64,000 bases of DNA, taken from positions 1 through 64,000 of the forward strand of contig NZ_AFPM01000335.1 in assembly GCF_000220565.1 (NCBI RefSeq), read 5' to 3'. This DNA is from Oceanicola sp. S124. GTDB lineage: Bacteria > Pseudomonadota > Alphaproteobacteria > Rhodobacterales > Rhodobacteraceae. Below the pieces are notes generated by a model that searched no databases, was not told the DNA's origin, and saw only the letters and a list, made by a program, of their open reading frames with translations. Every line of letters starts with the position of its first letter. The stretch's first letter is position 1. Shown here piece after piece: positions 8,297-16,939 of this stretch. Made by a program: the position numbers and the translations under genes.

Positions 8297-9234
8297 AGAA
8301 AACCCTCACCGCGCTGGCCCTGGCACTGACTGCCACCACCGCCCTGGCTGACTACCCGGAGAAACCGATCGAGGTCGTCGTCGGCTATTCCGCCGGCGGC
8401 GGCACCGACGTGATGGCGCGCACCGTGGCACAGTTCCTTGAACAGGAACTCGGCGACGGCGCATCAGTGGTGGTAAAGAACATGCCCGGAGCGGGCGGCC
8501 AGATCGGCTTTACCGAAGTCGCGCAGGCCGATGCAGACGGCTATACGCTGGGCACCTTCAATCTGCCCGCCGCCCTGGCCCTGACACACGACCGTGACGC
8601 CGACTACGGCTTGAACAGCTATACCTACCTCGCCAACTTCGTCGAGGATCCCAACACCATTACCGTCGCCGCGAACTCGCCCTACCAGACCCTGGACGAG
8701 TTGCTGGAGGCGGCCCGCACCGATCCCGGCGCGATCACCGTCGGCCTGTCGGCGCTTGGCGGCAACGACCACTTCGGCGCCAACATGATGGCAGCAGCCG
8801 CAGGGGCGGAATTCACCCTGGTGCCCTTCAAGGGCGCCTCTATGGCGCGGACCGCGATCATGGGCGGTCATGTGGCCGCCGGCACCATGACCCTGGGCCA
8901 GACCACCGCCTTCCCCGATGAGCTGCGGGTGCTGGCGGTGCTGGCCGACGAACGCTCCAGCTTCCGGCCCGAGGTGCCGACCGCGAAGGAGCTGGGCTAT
9001 GACGTGAAGATGTCCTCGCTTCGCGGCTTCGTAGCGCCCGCGGGCCTTGATGCGGCCACCGCCGAAACACTGCGCGCGGCCCTGAGCGCGGTGAACGAGA
9101 ACCCCGATTTTCAGGCGACGATGGCCGAACAGGGCAACCCGATCGCCTTCATGCTGGGCGAGGCTTTCGCGGCCACCGCCGCCGAACAGGATGCCGTCGC
9201 GGCCCGGATCTGGGCCGAGAGCCCTTGGAAGTAA
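8293..9234 (+). CDS. TTT solute-binding protein (Bug/TctC family), copy 2
   Basis: 313 residues; signal peptide ending ALA-DYPEKPIEV. It shares long identical stretches with the copy at 4247-5200, for example VGYSAGGGTDVMART, VVKNMP and DGYTLGTFNLP, so the pair arose by duplication. No second tctAB follows, so this copy probably feeds the same TctAB with a different ligand range or acts as a sensor/buffer. GGGAGGACACC precedes the ATG, which overlaps the amidohydrolase stop. The divergence of the middle region (residues about 95-230) is consistent with altered ligand choice. Confidence 0.92.
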   Translation: MKKTLTALALALTATTALADYPEKPIEVVVGYSAGGGTDVMARTVAQFLEQELGDGASVVVKNMPGAGGQIGFTEVAQADADGYTLGTFNLPAALALTHDRDADYGLNSYTYLANFVEDPNTITVAANSPYQTLDELLEAARTDPGAITVGLSALGGNDHFGANMMAAAAGAEFTLVPFKGASMARTAIMGGHVAAGTMTLGQTTAFPDELRVLAVLADERSSFRPEVPTAKELGYDVKMSSLRGFVAPAGLDAATAETLRAALSAVNENPDFQATMAEQGNPIAFMLGEAFAATAAEQDAVAARIWAESPWK

Positions 9235-9262
9235 CCCCGCCCGTCCCTGCCAACACCCCGCC

Positions 9263-9287
9263 CCCGGGGGCTGCAACGCCCCCCGGG
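9263..9287 (+). promoter_or_regulatory. intercistronic hairpin between binding protein and TRAP genes
   Basis: CCCGGGGGC-tgcaac-GCCCCCCGGG: a 9-bp stem with one bulged C, between the second Bug gene and dctP. No T-run follows. It occupies the same position relative to a binding-protein gene as the hairpins at 5241, 31250, 33979 and 44196. Confidence 0.5.
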
Positions 9288-9314
9288 CAAACGTTTTAAA
9301 ACTGGAGGAGTACC

Positions 9315-10283
9315 ATGACGTTCAAGACTCTCGGCGCCGCTGCGCTGATCGCCGCATCCGCCACCGTCACCCAGGCCGACGACTGGACGGCCTACACCTA
9401 TTCGTCCGTGTCGACGACCGCTGCCGTCAAGGGCATGAACCGCATCGTCGATCGGGTCGGTGCCGACACCGACCTGTCGATCGACCTGCACCTGGGCAAG
9501 ACCTTGCAGATCGCCTCGGCCGACATCACCCAGGCCGTGGGTGACGGCATCATCGACATGGCCGCCGACTTCTTCTTCTCGGGCTCGGTGCCGCTGGCGC
9601 GGGTGCTGAATCTGCCGATGCTGATCGAAAACGACGAGGAATGGGACAAGGCCTATGCCGCCATGGAGCCGACCCTGGTCGAGGCCTTCGCACAGCAGGG
9701 CGTGGTGCTGCTGGGCGGCTACCGCTACCCGGAACAGACCATTTTCACCACCTTCGAGATCAACAGCCTGGCCGACCTCGAAGGCCACAAGATCCGCGTC
9801 ACCTCGCCCGAGCAGGGCCATTTCATCGAGCAATTCGGCGGCGCGCCGATCACCTTGTCGGGTTCCGAAGTGCCGACCTCGCTGGAGCGCGGCGTGATCG
9901 AGGGCGTGCTGACCGCCTCCGCCGGCGGCGCCAAGAACTGGCATGAGTTCCTGCCCTACAACTACCGCTTCTCGGTGAACTACGGCAACTCGATGATCAT
10001 CGCCAATGCCGACAGTTTCGACGCGCTGTCCGAAGACACCCAGGCCAAGCTGCGGGCGATCGTGGCCGAGGAAGGCCCGAACACGACCGCCGCCTTCCTC
10101 GAGGACGAAGAGGCGCAGAAGGCCTCTCAGGCGGCGGCCGGGATGGCCCTGGTCGAGGCCGCCGAAGGGGACATGGCAATGGCGACCGAGCAGCTGGCCC
10201 CCTACTGGGAATCCTGGGCTGCCGAGAACGGCCCGGAGTATGAAGCTGCCCTGGCAGCGGTGCGTGAGGCCATTGGCAAGTAA
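9315..10283 (+). CDS. TRAP transporter solute-binding subunit (DctP family)
   Basis: 322 residues with a signal peptide ending TQA-DDWTAY. The DctP-fold signature GYRYPEQTIFTTFEIN is followed by LEGHKIRVTSPEQG, whose Arg is the near-invariant residue that binds the substrate carboxylate, and SEVPTSLERGVIEG. A good AGGAGG precedes ATG 9315. It binds a carboxylic acid in the periplasm and hands it to the Na+-coupled DctQM pair encoded next. A TRAP system directly behind a TTT system in one operon suggests uptake of two related acids or two affinities for one acid. Confidence 0.92.
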   Translation: MTFKTLGAAALIAASATVTQADDWTAYTYSSVSTTAAVKGMNRIVDRVGADTDLSIDLHLGKTLQIASADITQAVGDGIIDMAADFFFSGSVPLARVLNLPMLIENDEEWDKAYAAMEPTLVEAFAQQGVVLLGGYRYPEQTIFTTFEINSLADLEGHKIRVTSPEQGHFIEQFGGAPITLSGSEVPTSLERGVIEGVLTASAGGAKNWHEFLPYNYRFSVNYGNSMIIANADSFDALSEDTQAKLRAIVAEEGPNTTAAFLEDEEAQKASQAAAGMALVEAAEGDMAMATEQLAPYWESWAAENGPEYEAALAAVREAIGK

Positions 10284-10284
10284 C

Positions 10285-10803
10285 ATGCGGCGCGACAACA
10301 CCAAACTGGGGCCGGCCACCGCCGGCCCCCTCTTCGATTTCGCCGCCCGCGCCATTGCCGTGGCAACTGGCACGGTGCTGGCCGGGTTGGTCACCCTGGT
10401 CTGTCTCGAGGCCTTCCTGCGTGGCGCCCTCAACCATTCCCTGGGCTTTGCCGAGGAACTGACCGGCTACGGCGTGGTCTTCATGACCTTCTTCGGCGCT
10501 GCCCTGTCGCTACGCGGCGGCTCCATGTTCCAGGTGCATTTCCTGCTGGACGCCTGGCCCGCGGCCACCCGCCGCTGGGTGGTCCGCAGCTTTGTCGTGA
10601 TCGCGCTGATCCTCTGCGTGATCCTGGCGTGGAAGACCAAGGACCTGCCCCTTTCGTCCTTCAGCCGCGGCAAGTTCGCGCCCACCGTCCTGCGCACCCC
10701 GATGTGGATCCCGCAGATCATCCTGCCTGCCGGCTTTGCCGTGCTGGCGTTCTTCCTGGTCGAGCAGCTGCTGCTGACCTTCCGAAAAACCGAGGACGAG
10801 TAA
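10285..10803 (+). CDS. TRAP transporter small permease (DctQ family)
   Basis: 172 residues with four membrane segments (about 20-40, 57-78, 94-113, 138-160), the DctQ layout. The signature EELTGYGVVFMTFFGAALSLRGG, split around residues 53-75, is typical of the family. ATG 10285 follows the dctP stop by 1 nt and the stop directly abuts the dctM start, so all three subunits are coupled. In-frame sequence upstream of 10285 lies inside dctP and is excluded. Confidence 0.9.
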   Translation: MRRDNTKLGPATAGPLFDFAARAIAVATGTVLAGLVTLVCLEAFLRGALNHSLGFAEELTGYGVVFMTFFGAALSLRGGSMFQVHFLLDAWPAATRRWVVRSFVVIALILCVILAWKTKDLPLSSFSRGKFAPTVLRTPMWIPQIILPAGFAVLAFFLVEQLLLTFRKTEDE

Positions 10804-12096
10804 ATGGAAGCGATCCTTGCCTTCGGCCTGCTGATCGGCCTGATCGTCGGCGGCATGTGGGTGCAATTCGCCGTGGCCGGCGCCGGCCTGACCTATATCT
10901 GGCTGCTCAAGGGCTTTGGCGGCTGGAAGGCCCTGGGCCTGGTCAGCTGGGGCGCCGCCAACAGCTTTACCCTGGCCGCCATCCCGCTTTTCGTGCTGAT
11001 GGCCGAGATCCTGCTGGGATCAGGCCTGTCGAACCGTCTCTACAACGGCGTGGCGCCCTTCATGCGGCGCCTGCCCGGCGGCTTGCTGCACACCAATATC
11101 GCAGGCAGCGGCATCTTCGCCGCGATCTCCGGCGGCTCGGCCCCAACCGCCGCCGCCATGTCCACCGTCGCCCTGCCCGAACTGTCCAAGCGCGGCTACA
11201 ACAAGCGTCTGGTCGCCGGCTCCCTCGCCGCGGGCGGCACCCTGGGCATCCTGATCCCGCCCTCGATCACCATGATCATCTACGCCACCTTCACCGAGAC
11301 CTCGATCGCACGCCTTTTCGCCGCCGGCCTGGTGCCGGGCATCCTGTTGGCGCTGTGCTACATGGGCTTCATCATCACCCGCGCACTGCTGAACCCAAGC
11401 CTGGCCCCCAAGTCCGAAACCAAGGCGACCGCAGGTGACCTGGGCCGCGCGCTGCTGGACATCCTGCCCTTCCTGATGCTGATCATCATCGTCCTGGGCA
11501 GCATCTACGGCGGCTTTGCAACGCCCACAGAGGCCGGCGCCGTCGGCACCGTGGGAGCGATCCTGATCGCCACCCTTTACCGCAAGCTCTCGCTGTCGCT
11601 GCTCAGGAACGCCCTGATGCGCACCGCCTCGATGAGCGGAAATATCCTGTTCATCGTCTTCACCTCGATGATCTTCGCCTATGCCACCGCCCTGTCGGGG
11701 ATCGGCGAGGACCTGGTGGGGATGCTGGAGGACGCCAATGTCTCGCGCCTGACCTTCCTGCTGATCATCATGGTGGTCTTCGCCATCCTGGGTTGCTTCA
11801 TGGAAGGGCTGGGGATGATCGCGATTATCGTGCCGGTGATCTTCCCGGCGCTGCTGGCGCTCGGTGTCGATCCGATCTGGTTCGGCGTCTTCGTAGTGAT
11901 CCTTGTGGAGCTGGGCCAGCTGACGCCGCCGTTGGGGGTGATCCTCTTCGTGGTCGCCAGTTCCTCGGACGAGGTGAAGGTCGAGGACGTGATCATGGGC
12001 ACCCTGCCCTTCTTCCTGATCATCGTCGCCTTCATGCTGCTGCTGATCGCCTCGCCGCAGATTGCGCTGTTCCTGCCGGAGGTCACGTTCGGATGA
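10804..12096 (+). CDS. TRAP transporter large permease (DctM family)
   Basis: 430 residues, about 12 hydrophobic segments. Family motifs include AIPLFVLMAEIL, the SGGSAPTAAAMSTVALPEL segment and AAGGTLGILIPPSITMIIYA, the last being diagnostic of DctM. It is the Na+-coupled conducting subunit. Its TGA overlaps the next ATG (12093). Length is that of an unfused DctM, consistent with the separate dctQ. Confidence 0.95.
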   Translation: MEAILAFGLLIGLIVGGMWVQFAVAGAGLTYIWLLKGFGGWKALGLVSWGAANSFTLAAIPLFVLMAEILLGSGLSNRLYNGVAPFMRRLPGGLLHTNIAGSGIFAAISGGSAPTAAAMSTVALPELSKRGYNKRLVAGSLAAGGTLGILIPPSITMIIYATFTETSIARLFAAGLVPGILLALCYMGFIITRALLNPSLAPKSETKATAGDLGRALLDILPFLMLIIIVLGSIYGGFATPTEAGAVGTVGAILIATLYRKLSLSLLRNALMRTASMSGNILFIVFTSMIFAYATALSGIGEDLVGMLEDANVSRLTFLLIIMVVFAILGCFMEGLGMIAIIVPVIFPALLALGVDPIWFGVFVVILVELGQLTPPLGVILFVVASSSDEVKVEDVIMGTLPFFLIIVAFMLLLIASPQIALFLPEVTFG

Positions 12097-13043
12097 CGCC
12101 CACCTATCCCTTCCCCGACCCCGTGGTCCTCGGCGCCGAGGTCTTCACAGAACTGCCCGGGGCGCTGCGCCGCACCGGGCAGCCCTCCTACTGGGCCGAG
12201 AAGAACCGGCGCGGCGCGCCCGCCGACAGCTTCCTCGAAGGGCCGTCCTTCGACCGCGAGGGCAACCTGTGGTTCGTGGACATCCCCTTTGGGCGGGTGT
12301 TCCGCGCCACCCCCCGGGGCGAAATCAGCCAGATCGCCGAATATGACGGCCAGCCAAACGGGTTGAAGATCCATCGCGACGGGCGGATCTTCCTGGCCGA
12401 CTACCAGAACGGCATCATGCAGCTGGACCCGGCGACAGGCACCGTGACCAAGGCCCTGGCCGATGCGGACACCGAAAGCTTCAAGGGGTGCAACGACCTG
12501 CATTTCGGACGCGACGGCGCGCTCTACTTCACTGACCAGGGGCAGACCGGGCTTCAGGATCCCTCGGGTCGGGTCTGGAAATGGCAGATGGAGACAGGCG
12601 CGCTCACCTGCCTGATCGACAGGGTACCCAGCCCCAACGGGCTGGTACTGGACCTGGCCGAGCACGTGCTGTTCCTGGCCGTGACCCGGGCAAACGCCGT
12701 CTGGCGGCTGCCGATGTCGCCCTCGGGCCGGGTCAACAAGGCCGGGCTCTTCCTCCAGTTCTCGGGCGGACGCGCGGGACCTGACGGGCTGGCCCTGACC
12801 GCCGACGGTGGCGTGGTGGTCTGCCAGACCGGCATGGGACTGGTCTGGGTGCATGACGTGCTGGGCCGCCCCGTGGCCGTGGTCCGCTCTCCGCGCGGGC
12901 TGGGCACGACCAACTGCGCCTTCGGCGGGCCCGGGGGGCGCACCCTCTACATCACCGAAAGCGACAGCGGCAGCATCCTGAAGGCCGAGTTCCCGCCTGA
13001 GCTGGGCATCTCGGGCGCGCCGATGTTCTCGGGCGCGCCCTGA
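12093..13043 (+). CDS. SMP-30/gluconolactonase family lactone hydrolase
   Basis: 316 residues forming a six-bladed propeller of the SMP-30/gluconolaconase/LRE family. The metal-ligand segments are present: FLEGPSFDREGNLWFVD (Glu), GCNDLHFGRDG (Asn/Asp) and PSPNGLVL (Asn). ATG 12093 overlaps the dctM stop in ATGA; a longer frame upstream is inside dctM. No signal peptide, so it acts in the cytoplasm. Likely hydrolyses a sugar-acid or hydroxyacid lactone after uptake, complementing the amidohydrolase in the same operon. Last gene of the operon; its stop forms half of a palindrome shared with the convergent gene. Confidence 0.9.
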   Translation: MTPTYPFPDPVVLGAEVFTELPGALRRTGQPSYWAEKNRRGAPADSFLEGPSFDREGNLWFVDIPFGRVFRATPRGEISQIAEYDGQPNGLKIHRDGRIFLADYQNGIMQLDPATGTVTKALADADTESFKGCNDLHFGRDGALYFTDQGQTGLQDPSGRVWKWQMETGALTCLIDRVPSPNGLVLDLAEHVLFLAVTRANAVWRLPMSPSGRVNKAGLFLQFSGGRAGPDGLALTADGGVVVCQTGMGLVWVHDVLGRPVAVVRSPRGLGTTNCAFGGPGGRTLYITESDSGSILKAEFPPELGISGAPMFSGAP

Positions 13044-13059
13044 CCCCGATGCGGGGTCA
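13041..13059. terminator. hairpin joining two convergent stop codons
   Basis: TGACCCCG-ATG-CGGGGTCA: a perfect 8-bp stem whose left end is the TGA of the lactonase gene and whose right end is the TGA (read as TCA) of the FMN dehydrogenase gene. Probably a bidirectional transcription end, although no T-run is present on either side. Confidence 0.5.
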
Positions 13060-14190
13060 GATCCGGTGCAGGACTGCGGGGGTGATCTCGGACGGCGCCC
13101 GCAGCCCCATCAGGCCGAGGTTGCGATGCACCTCGCTTTTCAGGATCCCGGCGGCCTGTTCCGCCATCGCCTGCCCGCCGAGCGTCGCCGCGTAAAGGAA
13201 AGGACGCCCGACCAGCACCATGTCCGCGCCAAGCGCCAGCGCCTTGATCACGTCGGTACCGCGCCGGATGCCGCCGTCGATCAGCAACGCCATGTCCCCG
13301 GCCTGCGCGCGGGCCTCGGGCAGGATGCGCAGGGGCGAGATCGCATGATCCAGCTGGCGCCCACCGTGGTTTGACAGGACCACCGCGTCGCAGCCGAGCG
13401 CGCGCGCCTTCGCCACGTCCTCGGGGTGGATCACGCCTTTCAGCACCAGCTTGCCCGGCCAGATCTCCCGCATCAATGCCAGGTGGTCCCAGTTCAGGTG
13501 GTCCTTGCGCCCGAAGTCTCGCGCCGCCTGCTTCGAGATGATCGGAGCGCCGCGTTCAGCGAAGGAGTTCTCGAAATGCGGCATGCCCTGACTCAGCGTC
13601 GGCAGAAAGGTCCCTAAGACCCAGCGGGGCCGGATAGCGAAATCCCAGATCAGCCGGGGCCGGATCCTGAGCGGGGTCGAGAACCCCGCCCGCAGGTTGT
13701 TTTCGCGGTTCGCCAACACCGCCGTGTCGGCGGTCAGCACGAGGGTGCCGAACCCAGCCCTCAGCACGCGCGCGATCAGCGGGCGGATGCGCTCTTCCTC
13801 ACCGGGCAGATATGCCTGGAACCAGGCATCGGGGTTGGCCTGCACCACGTCTTCGAGCCGGGTCAGCGAAGAGCCCGACAGCACGAAGGGAATGCCCGCC
13901 GCCCCTGCCGCCCTTGCCAGTACCCGGTCGCCGTCACGCGCCATCAGCGCCGACAGCCCCATGGGCGCGATCCCGAAGGGCGCCTCATAGCTTTTGCCCA
14001 TCAGGGTGCAGGCACTGGAGCGCTCCTCGACGCTGCGCAGCACCTTGGGCAGCAGCCGCCATTCCTGCAGCGCATCGCGGTTGTCCTGCCAGGCCGCCCC
14101 CGTCTCGGTCGCGCCCGACACATAGGCGAACAGCGGGCGCGGCAGGCGGCGCCTTGCGGCAGGTTCGAAATCGTCCAGCGTCAGCAGCAT
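13057..14190 (-). CDS. FMN-dependent 2-hydroxyacid dehydrogenase/oxidase (LldD family)
   Basis: 377 residues of the L-lactate dehydrogenase/glycolate oxidase/mandelate dehydrogenase family. FMN- and substrate-binding landmarks are present: Y in FAYVSGATET, APMGLSAL, a Lys in KLVLKGVIHPEDV, the catalytic His in LSNHGGRQLDH, IDGGIRRGTDV and MVLVGRPFLYA. ATG 14190 is chosen because it shares one base with the stop of the upstream amidohydrolase (TGATG); an earlier in-frame ATG (14223) lies within that gene. It oxidises a 2-hydroxyacid to a 2-oxoacid and passes electrons to a quinone or oxygen. Last gene of the leftward transporter operon. Confidence 0.92.
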   Translation of the reverse strand: MLLTLDDFEPAARRRLPRPLFAYVSGATETGAAWQDNRDALQEWRLLPKVLRSVEERSSACTLMGKSYEAPFGIAPMGLSALMARDGDRVLARAAGAAGIPFVLSGSSLTRLEDVVQANPDAWFQAYLPGEEERIRPLIARVLRAGFGTLVLTADTAVLANRENNLRAGFSTPLRIRPRLIWDFAIRPRWVLGTFLPTLSQGMPHFENSFAERGAPIISKQAARDFGRKDHLNWDHLALMREIWPGKLVLKGVIHPEDVAKARALGCDAVVLSNHGGRQLDHAISPLRILPEARAQAGDMALLIDGGIRRGTDVIKALALGADMVLVGRPFLYAATLGGQAMAEQAAGILKSEVHRNLGLMGLRAPSEITPAVLHRI

Positions 14191-14966
14191 CAGAAACCGT
14201 AAAGCCCTTCTGGGTTGTCCCACATGCAGCGCCGGAAGCTGTCCGTGCTCAGGGCCTCGCGGCAGAGCGCCAGCATCGGCGGGATCTCGGGGACGGGGTC
14301 GGGGGTCATCACATGTGGCCAGTCACTACCCCAGATTATCTGTTCGGGGAAGGCCGCGCCAATACGTTCGATCATTGCCACGAGGTCGCCGTAGCGCCCG
14401 ATGTCATTGCTGATCCGTGTCGGCGAGAGCTTGACCCAGACACGCTCATTCTCAAGCAGCCGCATCACCGGATCGGGCGCAGCCGGATCGACATGGCCCA
14501 CGTGGTCCAGGATCAGCCGCATCCCTCGGGGCAGACCAGCTGCCATCTCGGCAACCCGCTCGAAGCTGCGAGGTTCCGAGTTCAGCTCGATATGCCAGCC
14601 CACTTCGGCCACGCGCCCGGCGAGATCGGGCAGCTGGTCCAGCGCACTGGCGCCCAGCCGGGTGCGGTCCTGGATGCGGATGGCACGCACGCCTGCGGCC
14701 TGCAGGGCCGGCAGGTCGGCGCCTTCGTCGATCACTGCCACACCACGCAGCGCAACCGGACCCTCGGCGCCAAGCGTTTCGACCAGGCGGCTGTTGTCGG
14801 TGCCGTCGACCGAGGCCTGCACCACAACCGCTCGGCGCACCCCGTGGGGCGCGGCCTCGTTCATGAAGTCCAGCACATCGCGCGCAGGCGGGACATAGGC
14901 GCCGGTCTGCGGCGTATCGGCCCCGCGGCTGCGCGAGAACGAGTGGATATGGCAATCGGTGATCAT
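14190..14966 (-). CDS. amidohydrolase-2 family hydrolase (LigI/PDC-hydrolase type)
   Basis: 258 residues. Opens directly with the metal-binding MITDCHIHSFS (HxH), has LILDHVGHVD with the third histidine and ends with IIWGSDWPH containing the catalytic Asp, as in 2-pyrone-4,6-dicarboxylate lactonase relatives. ATG 14966 overlaps the tctA stop by 4 nt and the gene's TGA overlaps the FMN dehydrogenase ATG, giving a fully coupled operon. It shares a family with the protein at 7256-8296 but is shorter and clearly not a recent copy. The lactone or dicarboxylate substrate is unknown. Confidence 0.88.
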   Translation of the reverse strand: MITDCHIHSFSRSRGADTPQTGAYVPPARDVLDFMNEAAPHGVRRAVVVQASVDGTDNSRLVETLGAEGPVALRGVAVIDEGADLPALQAAGVRAIRIQDRTRLGASALDQLPDLAGRVAEVGWHIELNSEPRSFERVAEMAAGLPRGMRLILDHVGHVDPAAPDPVMRLLENERVWVKLSPTRISNDIGRYGDLVAMIERIGAAFPEQIIWGSDWPHVMTPDPVPEIPPMLALCREALSTDSFRRCMWDNPEGLYGF

Positions 14967-16438
14967 GTGCGTGCCTTTCGCAGACCAAGAACAAGGCTGA
15001 GGGCCAGCGACACGGCAATCAGCGCCACGAGCCCGATGGTGATAGGTGAACCCACGAAGATATCGAAGCCACCGCCCGAGGTCAGCAGCGCCTGCCGCAG
15101 GCTCTGTTCGAAGGGCGCGCCCAGAATCAGGCCGATCAGCAGCGGCGGCAGCGGGAAGCCCGAGCTCCGGAACAGGAAGCCCAGCACACCGGCGCCCAGC
15201 ATCACCCAGACGTCGAACAGGCTGTTGTTGACCGAGAAAGCGCCGAAGATCGCCAGGATGGTGATCGCCGGCAGCAGGTGGCGCGGCTGGACGCGGGTGA
15301 CATGGATCGCCACGCGGAAGAACAGCAGGCCCAGGATCACCGTCGGGATCGAGGACAGCAACAGCGCTTCGAAAATGGCATAGACCTCCAGCCCGTGGTC
15401 GCGGAACAGGAACGGCCCCGGCGCCAGGCCATGCAGCATGAAGGCGCCCAGGATCACCGCCGTGACCGCATCGCCGGGAATGCCAAGCGCAAGCGTCGGC
15501 ACCAGTGCCCCGCCAGTGACTGCGTTGTTGGCGGCCTCGGGTGCAGCGACGCCTTCGGGCGCGCCCTGGCCGAACTGCCCGGCCTCGGACGACCGGGCAC
15601 GGGCCAGGTTGTAGCTCATGAAGGCCGGCACGGTAGAGCCAATGCCCGGCAGGATGCCCACGAAGGTGCCGATGACCGAGGACAGCAGCAAGGTCACCCG
15701 CATGCGCCACAGCTCGACCAGGCTTACCACCGAGCGTTTCAGCGGCGGCATCTCGGCATCGCTGACCTCGTCCGCACGGTCGAAGGCCTGAAGCAGGACC
15801 TCGGACATGGCGAAGAGGCCGATCAGCACCGGGATCAACTGGAACCCGTTGTCGAAGGCGAAGGAGCCGAAGGTGAACCGCGGCGTCCCGCTGATCGGGT
15901 CCAGCCCGACGATGCCCGCGCAGGCTCCGACCAGAACCATCAGAAGCGCGTCCAGTTTCGACCCGCCCCCGAAGAGCACGATCACCAGCAGCGCGAAGAG
16001 CATCAGCATGGCCATCTCGGCCGGTCCGAAGTCCAGCGCGAAGCGGGCCAGCGGCTGGGCCAGGGCCATCAGGACGAGACAACTGAAGATATTGCCGGCG
16101 ACGCTGGCGTAGAGCGCGATGCGCAGCGCGCGACCGCCCTCGCCCCGCCGCGCCATGGCGAAGCCGTCGATGGCCGTTGCCGCCGACGAGGGCGTGCCCG
16201 GCACGTTCAGCAGCACCGCCGAGATCGACCCGCCGAAAATCGCCCCCTGGTAGACGCCCAGAAGCAGGATGATGGCCGGGATCGGCTCCATCGAGAAGGT
16301 GACGGGGATCAGCAGGGCGATCGCCATGGTCGGTCCCAGCCCGGGGATCGCACCGATAATGATCCCCGAGGCGATACCGGCCAGCGCGGCAACCAGCACC
16401 CAGAGGTTCAAAAGTTCGAAAAAGGCGTCGACAAGCAC
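14963..16438 (-). CDS. TTT large membrane subunit (TctA family), second system
   Basis: 491 residues, about 11-12 membrane segments with both signature repeats: GAIPGLGPTMAIALLIPVTF near the N terminus and GILPGIGSTVPAFMSYNLAR in the middle, plus ALGIPGDAVTAVILGAF. Begins with GTG 16438 preceded by AAGGAG at 8 nt. Partner subunits are the two genes upstream. Several substitutions relative to the protein at 5760-7259 show an old divergence rather than a local duplication. Confidence 0.95.
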   Translation of the reverse strand: MLVDAFFELLNLWVLVAALAGIASGIIIGAIPGLGPTMAIALLIPVTFSMEPIPAIILLLGVYQGAIFGGSISAVLLNVPGTPSSAATAIDGFAMARRGEGGRALRIALYASVAGNIFSCLVLMALAQPLARFALDFGPAEMAMLMLFALLVIVLFGGGSKLDALLMVLVGACAGIVGLDPISGTPRFTFGSFAFDNGFQLIPVLIGLFAMSEVLLQAFDRADEVSDAEMPPLKRSVVSLVELWRMRVTLLLSSVIGTFVGILPGIGSTVPAFMSYNLARARSSEAGQFGQGAPEGVAAPEAANNAVTGGALVPTLALGIPGDAVTAVILGAFMLHGLAPGPFLFRDHGLEVYAIFEALLLSSIPTVILGLLFFRVAIHVTRVQPRHLLPAITILAIFGAFSVNNSLFDVWVMLGAGVLGFLFRSSGFPLPPLLIGLILGAPFEQSLRQALLTSGGGFDIFVGSPITIGLVALIAVSLALSLVLGLRKART

Positions 16439-16477
16439 GGCTTGCGCTCCTTCATGTCTTGAATGGAAAGACGATGG

Positions 16478-16939
16478 TCAGGGCAGCGGGATGTTCAATC
16501 CGTGCTGCCCCCCATAGGCGACGACCGCCGAAACCAATAGCGGCAGCCCCAGCATGAGGGGCTTTCGCTCGCCCAGCACCAGCGAGACAATGACGCCCGC
16601 GCCCGCAGCTCCGGCGAGGAAGCCAACGGTCGGCATCGACCAGAGCGCCAGGATGCAGACCGCGACCACCGCCAGCACCCGCAGAAGCGGACCGGCGCGG
16701 AGGGCGGCATCTTCACGGCGCAGCGACAGGACAAGGCGCAGCGCGACAACCGCTACCAGAAGCCACAGCACACCGCGCGGAAAGCTGCGCGCATCCGGGC
16801 CGCTTTCCCCGAAGGAAAAGACCTGGATCTGACTGTCGAGCGCCTGCAGCGCCCAGAGCGCCGCCGCCAGCAACAAGCTGGCGGTCAATGTCCGGAAGCC
16901 GGGGCGGGAGACCCCGCCCCCCGAAGACTTCGCACTCAA
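16478..16939 (-). CDS. TTT small membrane subunit (TctB family), second system
   Basis: 153 residues with four hydrophobic stretches (about 18-36, 54-73, 85-104, 108-147 as two close helices). Recognised by size, topology and position between a Bug protein gene and tctA. The start overlaps the binding-protein stop by 4 nt, so unlike the other TTT operons here there is no gap or hairpin between binding protein and membrane subunits. Confidence 0.82.
   Translation of the reverse strand: MSAKSSGGGVSRPGFRTLTASLLLAAALWALQALDSQIQVFSFGESGPDARSFPRGVLWLLVAVVALRLVLSLRREDAALRAGPLLRVLAVVAVCILALWSMPTVGFLAGAAGAGVIVSLVLGERKPLMLGLPLLVSAVVAYGGQHGLNIPLP

Noticed and set aside
4247-9234. Insertion-sequence activity as the origin of the duplicated binding proteins
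   Set aside because: No transposase, terminal inverted repeats or target duplications are visible around either copy.
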